11,128 bases of DNA from an uncultured Spirochaetaceae bacterium (GTDB lineage Bacteria > Spirochaetota > Spirochaetia > Treponematales > Treponemataceae): assembly GCA_902797925.1 (NCBI GenBank), contig CADBUT010000082.1, forward strand, positions 1-11,128, given 5' to 3'. The position numbers and the translations under genes are program-made. Each line of letters starts with the position of its first letter. Position 1 is the stretch's first letter. The notes under the pieces were generated by a model, which saw only the letters and a program-made list of their open reading frames with translations, had not been told where the DNA came from and did no database searches. Positions 6,491 to 11,128 of this stretch are shown here, one piece after another.

Positions 6491-6860
6491 GCCGATTAAT
6501 CTACAAATATAGCTCAATCGGCGAAAACCGGGTTTGCGATTGGGCTTTAGCCACAAAATAAGCAGCTTTGGCAAACCCTGCTAGTTTTCGCCTTTCGTCC
6601 TTGTTCAACAGTTACCAGATTGCGCCGAAGCGCAATCTGAGCGTTTTGCTCGAAAAAGCTAATTTCATAGATAAAGCTGATTCAAAAAGCGAAAACTAGT
6701 AATAGCCGTGTACAAAAAGCAAAACCGAAAGCTTGTGTACAAAACCCCATTTTGGAAGCTTTTGTACTCATGCTTTCGGGTGGCGAAGTACATGTGCATT
6801 GTCTTTCAAGTTTTGTGCTCTGCGCAAAACTTGCAGCGGTGCGCCAGATTAAGCCTTTTC
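6491..6860. repeat. Gene-free cluster of long inverted repeats
   Basis: This 370-base stretch has no convincing gene but several perfect inverted repeats: GCCGATT/AATCGGC (6491/6516), GGCGAAAAC/GTTTTCGCC (6520/6584) enclosing GGGTTTGC/GCAAACCC (6530/6571), CTAGTTTTCGC/GCGAAAACTAG (6581/6689), CAGATTGCGC/GCGCAATCTG with loop CGAA (6616-6639), and CCGAAAGC/GCTTTCGG (6725/6772) enclosing GTACAAAA/TTTTGTAC (6737/6760). The segment GTTTTCGCC can pair either with 6520 or with 6689, so alternative folds exist. It may be a structured RNA or a foldback-type dispersed repeat; the strand is not clear. Confidence 0.6.
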
Positions 6861-6891
6861 TGTAGAATAAGCTTGTGCGCACCCGAAACGC

Positions 6892-6938
6892 AAAAACCCC
6901 GGACTTTATCTGGAGGGTCAAAAGTTCCGGGGCTTTTT
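6892..6938. terminator. Bidirectional intrinsic terminator downstream of metY
   Basis: CCCCGGACTTT (6897-6907) pairs with AAAGTTCCGGGG (ending 6932) with one bulge. Five T follow on the plus strand and five T on the minus strand (6892-6896). It would end metY transcripts coming from the right. A second stem, GCAGGGC/GCCCTGC (6946-6952 with 6969-6975), lies between it and the metY stop. Confidence 0.75.
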
Positions 6939-6996
6939 ATGCATTGCAGGGCTTCTTTTTTAAGCAATGCCCTGCTTAATGAGTACCAATTTATTT

Positions 6997-8289
6997 TTAT
7001 TTTGCCGCTGCGTCCAAAGCCTGTTTCAAGTCGGCGATGATGTCGTCGATATGCTCTGTGCCGATGCTCAATCTTATTGTGCTCTGGCTGATGCCCTGGT
7101 CTGCAAGCTCTGCATCTGAAAGCTGGCTGTGCGTCGTAGTTGCCGGATGAATAACAAGCGACTTTACGTCTGCAACATTGGCGAGCAGACTGAAAATCTT
7201 AAGGTTGTCGATGAACTTCCAAGCTGCATCTTTTCCGCCTTTGATTTCAAACGTAAAGATTGAACCTGCGCCGTTCGGGAAGTACTTCTTATAAAGCTTA
7301 TGCTCCGGATGATTTTCGAGCGCCGGATGGTTCACCTTTTCTACGAGCGGATGATTTTTCAAGAATTCAACAACCTTGAGAGCGTTTTCTACATGGCGCT
7401 CAACGCGAAGGCTCAAAGTTTCCAAGCCCTGCAAAAGAATGAACGCATTGAACGGGCTGAGCGTTGCGCCGGTGTCGCGTAAAATTACGGCGCGGATGCG
7501 TGTAACGAATGCGGCTGCACCGACAGCTTCTGTGAATTTTACGCCGTGATAGCTTGGGTCGCCGTCGCTTAAAAGCGGATACTTGCCGCTTGCCTTCCAG
7601 TCGAAATTGCCACCGTCTACGATTACGCCGCCGAGCGTTGTGCCGTGACCGCCCAAAAATTTGGTGGCTGAATGAACGACAATGTTTGCGCCGTGCTCAA
7701 GCGGGCGGAACAGATACGGCGTGCCGAATGTGTTGTCTACAACAAGCGGAATCTGATGTTTGTGCGCAATCTTTGCGATTTCATCAAAATCAAGAATGTT
7801 TGAATTCGGGTTACCGAGCGTTTCAATGAAAATCGCCTTTGTGTTGCGCTGAATCGCCTTTTCAAAATTGGCCGGATCGCTGCCGTCAACAAAAGATGTG
7901 TCTACGCCGAATTCTGCGAGCGTGTGTGCAAGCAGGTTGTATGTGCCACCGTAGATTGTCTTTGCGCTTACGATGTGGTCGCCTGCTTTGGCGAGGTTCT
8001 GAAACGTGTAAGTTATTGCAGCCGCGCCAGACGCAACTGCAAGGCCGGCGACGCCGCCTTCAAGTGCTGCAACTCTGTCTTCAAAAACGCCCTGCGTTGA
8101 GTTTGTAAGGCGGCCGTAGATGTTGCCGGCATCGCTCAAGCCAAAGCGGGCGGCTGCGTGTGCGGCGTTGTGAAATACATAAGCCGCTGTCTGATAAATC
8201 GGCACGGCGCGTGAATCTGTTGCCGGGTCGGCCTTTTCCTGCCCTACATGGAGCTGCAATGTTTCAAAATGATATTTCTGATTTGACAT
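6997..8289 (-). CDS. metY: O-acetylhomoserine sulfhydrylase (PLP-dependent)
   Basis: The 430-residue protein has the full length and motifs of the Cys/Met-metabolism PLP enzymes of the MetY subgroup. These are HVGQEKADPATDSRAVPIYQT near the N-terminus, NIYGRLTN with Tyr58 and Arg60 (cofactor phosphate contacts from the partner subunit), VVDNTFGTP with Asp185, and SATKFLGGHGT with the cofactor lysine Lys210. It also has the long insert and the LVIHPATTTHSQL C-terminal block typical of sulfhydrylases as opposed to cystathionine synthases. It makes homocysteine from O-acetylhomoserine and sulfide in the cytoplasm, and may also make cysteine from O-acetylserine. GAGAGGAA precedes the ATG. A long leader with a cysteine-rich small frame and two operator-like repeats suggests control by sulfur supply. 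Confidence 0.95.
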   Translation of the reverse strand: MSNQKYHFETLQLHVGQEKADPATDSRAVPIYQTAAYVFHNAAHAAARFGLSDAGNIYGRLTNSTQGVFEDRVAALEGGVAGLAVASGAAAITYTFQNLAKAGDHIVSAKTIYGGTYNLLAHTLAEFGVDTSFVDGSDPANFEKAIQRNTKAIFIETLGNPNSNILDFDEIAKIAHKHQIPLVVDNTFGTPYLFRPLEHGANIVVHSATKFLGGHGTTLGGVIVDGGNFDWKASGKYPLLSDGDPSYHGVKFTEAVGAAAFVTRIRAVILRDTGATLSPFNAFILLQGLETLSLRVERHVENALKVVEFLKNHPLVEKVNHPALENHPEHKLYKKYFPNGAGSIFTFEIKGGKDAAWKFIDNLKIFSLLANVADVKSLVIHPATTTHSQLSDAELADQGISQSTIRLSIGTEHIDDIIADLKQALDAAAK

Positions 8290-8342
8290 AATTATTCCTC
8301 TCTATTGTCTTAAATTTTGTTGTATGTGGTATATAAAATGAA

Positions 8343-8366
8343 TTAACAGCGGCAACAAAGGCACAT
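8343..8366 (-). CDS. Candidate cysteine-sensing leader peptide (MCLCCRC)
   Basis: An eight-codon frame (seven residues plus TAA) in the metY leader encodes Met-Cys-Leu-Cys-Cys-Arg-Cys, four cysteines in seven residues. It lies about 53 bases before the metY ATG. GGAG stands only two bases before its ATG, which is close for a normal ribosome site. The same frame is open further upstream to an ATG at 8448-8450, giving a 35-residue peptide with the same C-terminus. Cysteine-rich small upstream frames act as cysteine-responsive attenuators in mycobacteria. Here no terminator hairpin is visible between it and metY, so the mechanism would have to be different or looser. Confidence 0.5.
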   Translation of the reverse strand: MCLCCRC

Positions 8367-8438
8367 GACTCCGTTTCTAAAATTTTCACGAACAAGCTTT
8401 TCAAAATAGATTTTAATATTAATCTCAGAATGATTGTT

Positions 8439-8457
8439 ACCTACTAACATCGTAGGT
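8439..8457. promoter_or_regulatory. Operator-like inverted repeat 2 of metY
   Basis: ACCTAC-N7-GTAGGT is a perfect 6-6 inverted repeat lying just downstream of the predicted metY transcript start. Its centre is 43 bp from that of repeat 1, about four helical turns, so both would face the same side of the DNA. Confidence 0.6.
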
Positions 8458-8466
8458 TATGTATTC

Positions 8467-8500
8467 ATATTAAATCGTAATACCTACTATGTCAATAGGT
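8467..8500 (-). promoter_or_regulatory. metY promoter with operator-like inverted repeat 1
   Basis: On the minus strand TTGACA (8490-8495) and TAATAT (8467-8472) are 17 bases apart, close to consensus. The inverted repeat ACCTAC-N7-ATAGGT (8482-8500, plus reading) covers the -35 box, so a bound regulator would block RNA polymerase. The leader from about 8460 to 8290 holds the second repeat and the cysteine-rich small frame. I see nothing recognisable in 8523-8621. Confidence 0.75.
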
Positions 8501-8621
8501 TTATTAAAGAAATTTGAAATTTTTCAGAAAAACTCTTTTCGCATAAGCTTTTTTCATGATTAAAGTCTAACCAGCGAAAAGCGTCGGTTTTTGTACAAGA
8601 TTATACTTTGGCTACCGGCAG

Positions 8622-9572
8622 TTATTTGCGTATATCCTTATCTTCTAATATAACTTTTATATCAGGCGGATTTAAATCTGCTTCTGTTATGATTTTACGG
8701 GCTTTTCCACCTTTGAAATCACGGTCGTCAAGAAGAAACACATAAGTAAATTCTTTGCCAAGATATTTTTCTTTTGAAACTAATGATACGGATTCTGTTT
8801 CAAAATCAAAGAATCCGCACCCATAGGGAGTTATGAATTCTATACCTGTATCCGTAGGATTATAAAAAGTGATTTCGTCTACAAGTTCGCTTATTATTTT
8901 TGAACCTTTGAGCTTGTATATGCAGCAACCGTCATAAGTGAACTTATAGCGAAAAGTTCCTGTAAAATAATCATAAAAGAAATCTGAAGCTGAATATTTC
9001 TGTCGTAAAACACCGAAGTTATCAACATTTCCTGCTTCATAATATTTGCCGTCTATTAGTTCAAGACAAACTCTTACTAGACGGTCTTCATAAATAATAT
9101 CCAATAACAATCCTCTCTCGTATATCTCCCAATATGATACAAAACAATTACAAACGAAGCCGCCTTCTCTTGTTGTTCCTTGTATTGAAAAAACATCCTT
9201 AAGATTTTCACTTTTCATTATAATATCAGGAAAAATATATAGTACATTGCCCATAACAGATATATAGTTCTTTTCATTACCGTTTTCAAAATCAATAATT
9301 GGAAATTTATTTACTTGCATAAAAGTAATTCCCATTTCATAATTCGGGAAACATTCAACATACTTACATGATTTTGAATCCACATAATACGAATAGCGCG
9401 GAAAGTGCATTTGAATTCTATATCTGGTTTGTTTTCCATTTTTATTGATATAAAAATCTTCATGTGCATATAAATTATCAATTAAATCTAACTTGTTTAA
9501 GTCTGCGTATACAAACAGGCTTGTTAATAAGCAGATGAATGATAATATGAACTTTTTATTCAGCATAAACAT
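8622..9572 (-). CDS. Secreted protein of unknown function
   Basis: I do not recognise this family. From the ATG at 9570-9572 it is 316 residues, starting MFMLNKKFILSFICLLTSLF with a signal peptide that probably ends at VYA before DLNKLDL. No cysteine follows the hydrophobic core in lipobox position, so a soluble periplasmic or exported protein is expected. The body is rich in aromatic and beta-forming residues (for example RYRIQMHFPRYSYYV and FFYDYFTGTFRYKFTYDGC), with several cysteines and no membrane segment. The start was chosen because AAAGGAG lies about ten bases upstream; an in-frame GTG three codons earlier lies too close to that site. It stands alone between metY and a YgjV-like gene, with AT-rich flanks and codon use that look accessory. 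Confidence 0.75.
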   Translation of the reverse strand: MFMLNKKFILSFICLLTSLFVYADLNKLDLIDNLYAHEDFYINKNGKQTRYRIQMHFPRYSYYVDSKSCKYVECFPNYEMGITFMQVNKFPIIDFENGNEKNYISVMGNVLYIFPDIIMKSENLKDVFSIQGTTREGGFVCNCFVSYWEIYERGLLLDIIYEDRLVRVCLELIDGKYYEAGNVDNFGVLRQKYSASDFFYDYFTGTFRYKFTYDGCCIYKLKGSKIISELVDEITFYNPTDTGIEFITPYGCGFFDFETESVSLVSKEKYLGKEFTYVFLLDDRDFKGGKARKIITEADLNPPDIKVILEDKDIRK

Positions 9573-9623
9573 AATTGTCACTCTCCTTTCTAAATTTCAA
9601 TTCAAAGGTTACATCTCTAAAAT

Positions 9624-9654
9624 AAAATATCTTTAGCTGCTTGTAATAATTCAA
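9624..9654 (-). promoter_or_regulatory. Possible promoter of the orphan secreted protein
   Basis: On the minus strand TTGAAT (9649-9654) precedes either GATATT at 17 bases or TATTTT at 19 bases. Neither combination is strong, and the region is AT-rich, so chance matches are likely. Confidence 0.3.
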
Positions 9655-9688
9655 GATAATTTACATATATTTATTTTCTGCTTTTAGC

Positions 9689-10294
9689 TTAAAGTTCTTT
9701 TATAAAGACGCCGCCCTCGTTCTTAAAGCCCATCTTGTTCAAGTATTTTGCATGGTTGTTGGCTTTTTGCCGGAATTCAAACCTGCTGAAGCCTTCTTCT
9801 TTGAGCGCGCCAAAAAGATGATAGCCGACGGCATAATCGCGGTATTGCTTCACAGTATAATCGAGAAGCACGCAGAGCTTGCCGCTTTCAGCCTGAACAG
9901 CCGCAAACAGGCCGACAATCTGATTCTGGCAGAAAATAAGGCGCACAAAATCAGCTTTTTCAATTACTTGCGGAAAATCTGGAAAGAAAAGCTTTATATC
10001 TTCCATATTATTGTTGATAAAGAACTGTGCAGCGCCTTCTTTATAAGAAGACTTTACCACACTGAATTTTTCGCTGTGCCTGAAAAGCTTGACCAAATAA
10101 TAGCAGTTTATCAAAAGAAGGCAGGCGTTCATCACCACGGTCGGGTAAGCATGAATCAGCACGCCGTACAAAATGCAGAATACAGACCCGATAGAATTTA
10201 CGATTCTCAGCTTGATGACTGTAGCCATCAAGAACGAAATCAACACAAAAGCCGAGCCGATATAACCGATAAGCTCTAAAACAAACTGATTCAT
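9689..10294 (-). CDS. YgjV-like inner-membrane protein with GNAT-like C-terminal domain
   Basis: From the ATG at 10292-10294 the protein has 201 residues. The first 70 hold three hydrophobic segments (about 5-25, 30-48, 50-70) with the pattern IGYIGSAFVLISFL ... LRIVNSIGSVFCILYGVLI, which resembles the YgjV inner-membrane family. Residues about 80-201 look soluble and GNAT-like: a strand IVGLFAAVQ, a strand KLCVLLDYTV, a helix, and the ending NNHAKYLNKMGFKNEGGVF, where the YLNKMGF turn is typical of acetyltransferase folds. No substrate is evident. A longer frame from a TTG at 10345 adds 17 residues but has no better ribosome site. TATAAT (10301-10306) stands six bases before the chosen ATG, so the mRNA may be leaderless or the true start may differ. 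Confidence 0.75.
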   Translation of the reverse strand: MNQFVLELIGYIGSAFVLISFLMATVIKLRIVNSIGSVFCILYGVLIHAYPTVVMNACLLLINCYYLVKLFRHSEKFSVVKSSYKEGAAQFFINNNMEDIKLFFPDFPQVIEKADFVRLIFCQNQIVGLFAAVQAESGKLCVLLDYTVKQYRDYAVGYHLFGALKEEGFSRFEFRQKANNHAKYLNKMGFKNEGGVFIKEL

Positions 10295-10427
10295 GGCTAC
10301 ATTATAGCCCAACAAAAACAGTCGTGAAACCCTCTGCCCTATCAATTTGCGTTTGTTTTAAGAAGTTTCAGAACGAAAAGCACCCAAAACTCATTTTATA
10401 TTTTGCTCAAAATGCAAAAAGGAAGCA

Positions 10428-10520
10428 AATTTCATTTTGAGCGATATTGAAGAGTATCTCTCTGTACACGGGATTAGAATATGATTGTTTATCACGGTTC
10501 TGTTGAAATTATAAAAGCCC
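10428..10520 (+). pseudogene. Remnant of a DUF3791-DUF3990-like gene pair
   Basis: The plus strand reads NFILSDIEEYLSVHGIRI and stops at TGA (10482-10484), which overlaps an ATG (10481) that begins MIVYHGSVEIIKA. From memory these resemble the C-terminal end of DUF3791 proteins and the N-terminal start of DUF3990 proteins, which commonly occur in that order with a four-base overlap. Both are truncated here: the first lacks a plausible upstream part (a stop lies at 10359-10361), and the second departs from the family after about 13 codons, where a terminator-like palindrome begins. This would be the only plus-strand gene trace in the window. Confidence 0.45.
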
Positions 10521-10540
10521 GGCCATGGTTCGGGGCTTTT
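10513..10540. terminator. Palindrome, probable intrinsic terminator
   Basis: AAAAGCCC (10513-10520) and GGGCTTTT (10533-10540) pair around an inner CCATGG core. The pairing gives T-rich ends on both strands. On the minus strand it lies just past the zinc-module gene and would end that transcript; on the plus strand it interrupts the DUF3990-like remnant. Confidence 0.6.
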
Positions 10541-10556
10541 GAGTCTATTCAAGATA

Positions 10557-10784
10557 TCATTGCAAACAATGTCTTCCAAATGGAGAAGCTGGACATTTTT
10601 CTCCATATTTTGTGAACAATTTACCATTCATGCTTCTACAAGAATTACCACAATAAACACATAGCATATCTTCTGAAACAGCTATGTGTTTACCATCAGA
10701 ACTTCCATTGCATTTTTCACCACGAACAGAAAGCAATTTTTGATTTATACTTCGAAGATTTTCTCCACAATATCGACATCTCAT
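10557..10784 (-). CDS. Small protein with two tandem C-C-C-H zinc-binding modules
   Basis: The 75-residue protein consists of two copies of one module with a 39-residue period. Module 1 has Cys3, Cys6, Cys25 and His33; module 2 has Cys42, Cys45, Cys64 and His72. The ligand spacing is identical in both (CxxC-x18-C-x7-H). Both begin RYCG or VYCG, carry the segment RS-x-N-x-KL, and continue GEKC ... G-K/R-H. This is a treble-clef or zinc-ribbon type arrangement that could bind nucleic acid or a protein; I know no named function. Its ATG overlaps the stop of the preceding small gene by four bases (ATGA), so the two are translationally coupled. The 3' side ends near a terminator-like palindrome. 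Confidence 0.75.
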   Translation of the reverse strand: MRCRYCGENLRSINQKLLSVRGEKCNGSSDGKHIAVSEDMLCVYCGNSCRSMNGKLFTKYGEKCPASPFGRHCLQ

Positions 10785-10975
10785 AAATCTTTTTCCATCT
10801 TTTTCATGTAGTTTTCAAAAGATTTCCCTAGAACACCAGCAAAAACATTTAAAAAATGACATACTTTGTCAAATCCATTCGCATTTTCTTTGTTATAATT
10901 TTTCTCTCTTTCCTCTATTCTTTGCAATCTTTCAAGATTTTCTGCACGTTTCGATTCAAATTCATCTCTAGTCAT
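10781..10975 (-). CDS. Small charged helical protein, partner of the zinc-module protein
   Basis: The 64-residue protein starts MTRDEFESKRAENLERLQRIEEREKN. The first 30 residues are highly charged with heptad-like Leu/Ile positions, which suggests a short coiled coil. The second half (GFDKVCHFLNVFAGVLGKSFENYMKKMEKDL) contains a moderately hydrophobic amphipathic helix that might touch a membrane or a partner. A GGGGGAA ribosome site precedes the ATG. The stop overlaps the next start as ATGA, making a two-gene unit. I do not recognise the family. Size and coupling resemble small two-component modules such as toxin-antitoxin or phage-related pairs, but no toxin motif is visible. Confidence 0.7.
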   Translation of the reverse strand: MTRDEFESKRAENLERLQRIEEREKNYNKENANGFDKVCHFLNVFAGVLGKSFENYMKKMEKDL

Positions 10976-11060
10976 AGCAATTCCCCCTTTTTAATTATTT
11001 CTTAATACAAGCATTGTTGGCTATTTTACATCTATTTTGCAAACCACATTGAATTTCATT

Positions 11061-11128
11061 TTATTTTTTCAATACCTCTTCCATTATTGTTTCATAAATC
11101 ACTTTATACATATCACAAACATATTTTG
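11061..11128 (-). CDS. C-terminal end of a gene cut by the right edge
   Basis: An open minus-strand frame enters from the right edge and stops at TAA (11061-11063). Its last 21 residues read KYVCDMYKVIYETIMEEVLKK, an amphipathic helix of protein-like composition. About 85 bases of AT-rich DNA separate it from the start of the next gene. The product cannot be identified from so short a piece, and a chance open frame is possible. Confidence 0.4.
   Translation of the reverse strand, partial: KYVCDMYKVIYETIMEEVLKK

Noticed and set aside
6491..6860. Integron attC sites or a CRISPR array
   Set aside because: The stems are all different, there is no regular spacing or repeated unit, and no attC core pair GTTRRRY/RYYYAAC is arranged as expected; no integrase or Cas gene is present.
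6682..7040. Open frames on both strands in the inverted-repeat cluster (6682-6921 minus, 6708-7040 plus)
   Set aside because: Composition is odd (Cys/Phe/Ser-rich), no ribosome sites are present, and both cross strong palindromes and the bidirectional terminator.
8290..8460. T-box or SAM riboswitch in the metY leader
   Set aside because: No T-box sequence, no SAM aptamer core and no terminator hairpin are visible; the cysteine-rich small frame and the operator repeats are the only notable elements.
9752..10279. 175-codon plus-strand open frame
   Set aside because: It lies antisense to the YgjV-like gene, whose membrane segments and family-like pattern are convincing; the plus-strand product has no recognisable domain.
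10391..10627. 78-codon minus-strand open frame
   Set aside because: It runs through the terminator-like palindrome, overlaps the 3' end of the zinc-module gene, and has no ribosome site or recognisable motif.

Overview
The window reads like a host-associated or gut spirochaete, probably a Treponema. This is inferred from gene style (lipoprotein signal peptides, low-GC intergenic DNA, an orphan secreted protein, small accessory modules), not from any marker gene. Every intact gene lies on the minus strand, so the biological reading direction runs from high to low coordinates. The left half uses a more GC-balanced coding style; the right end (about 8.6-11.1 kb) is AT-rich and accessory in character.

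Region 1-5180 is one cobalamin-controlled operon. A promoter near 5150-5178 drives a clear cobalamin riboswitch (about 4947-5125) and a long leader carrying a 58-bp palindromic repeat and an intrinsic terminator (4724-4761). Next come a lipoprotein form of the cobaltochelatase CbiK, a secreted ligand-binding-type domain, a substrate-binding lipoprotein, a FecCD/BtuC-type permease, and a gene whose product starts as the transporter ATPase and continues in frame into cobyric acid synthase (CbiP) until the window edge. Together they look like uptake of a corrinoid, tetrapyrrole or cobalt-related ligand coupled to cobalamin synthesis. The domain after CbiK has no usable start of its own for its first strand. 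It lies in the -1 frame directly after a run of nine A, so a slippage-produced CbiK-domain fusion is likely.

Region 5240-6480 holds an IscR/CymR-like Rrf2 regulator and a PIN-domain toxin-antitoxin pair with its own promoter. Region 6480-6940 has no gene but is packed with long perfect inverted repeats and ends in a bidirectional terminator.

Region 6997-8500 is a sulfur module: O-acetylhomoserine sulfhydrylase (MetY) with a near-consensus promoter, two copies of an inverted repeat ACCTAY-N7-RTAGGT, and a tiny upstream reading frame ending in Met-Cys-Leu-Cys-Cys-Arg-Cys. A 10-of-12 match to the same inverted repeat overlaps the promoter of the Rrf2 gene. This suggests that the regulator controls both itself and metY, with a second cysteine-sensing layer through the leader peptide.

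Region 8622-11128 contains an orphan secreted protein, a YgjV-like membrane protein with a GNAT-like tail, a short degraded plus-strand remnant of what looks like a DUF3791/DUF3990 pair, a two-gene unit encoding a duplicated zinc-binding module and a small charged helical protein, and the last codons of another gene at the right edge.
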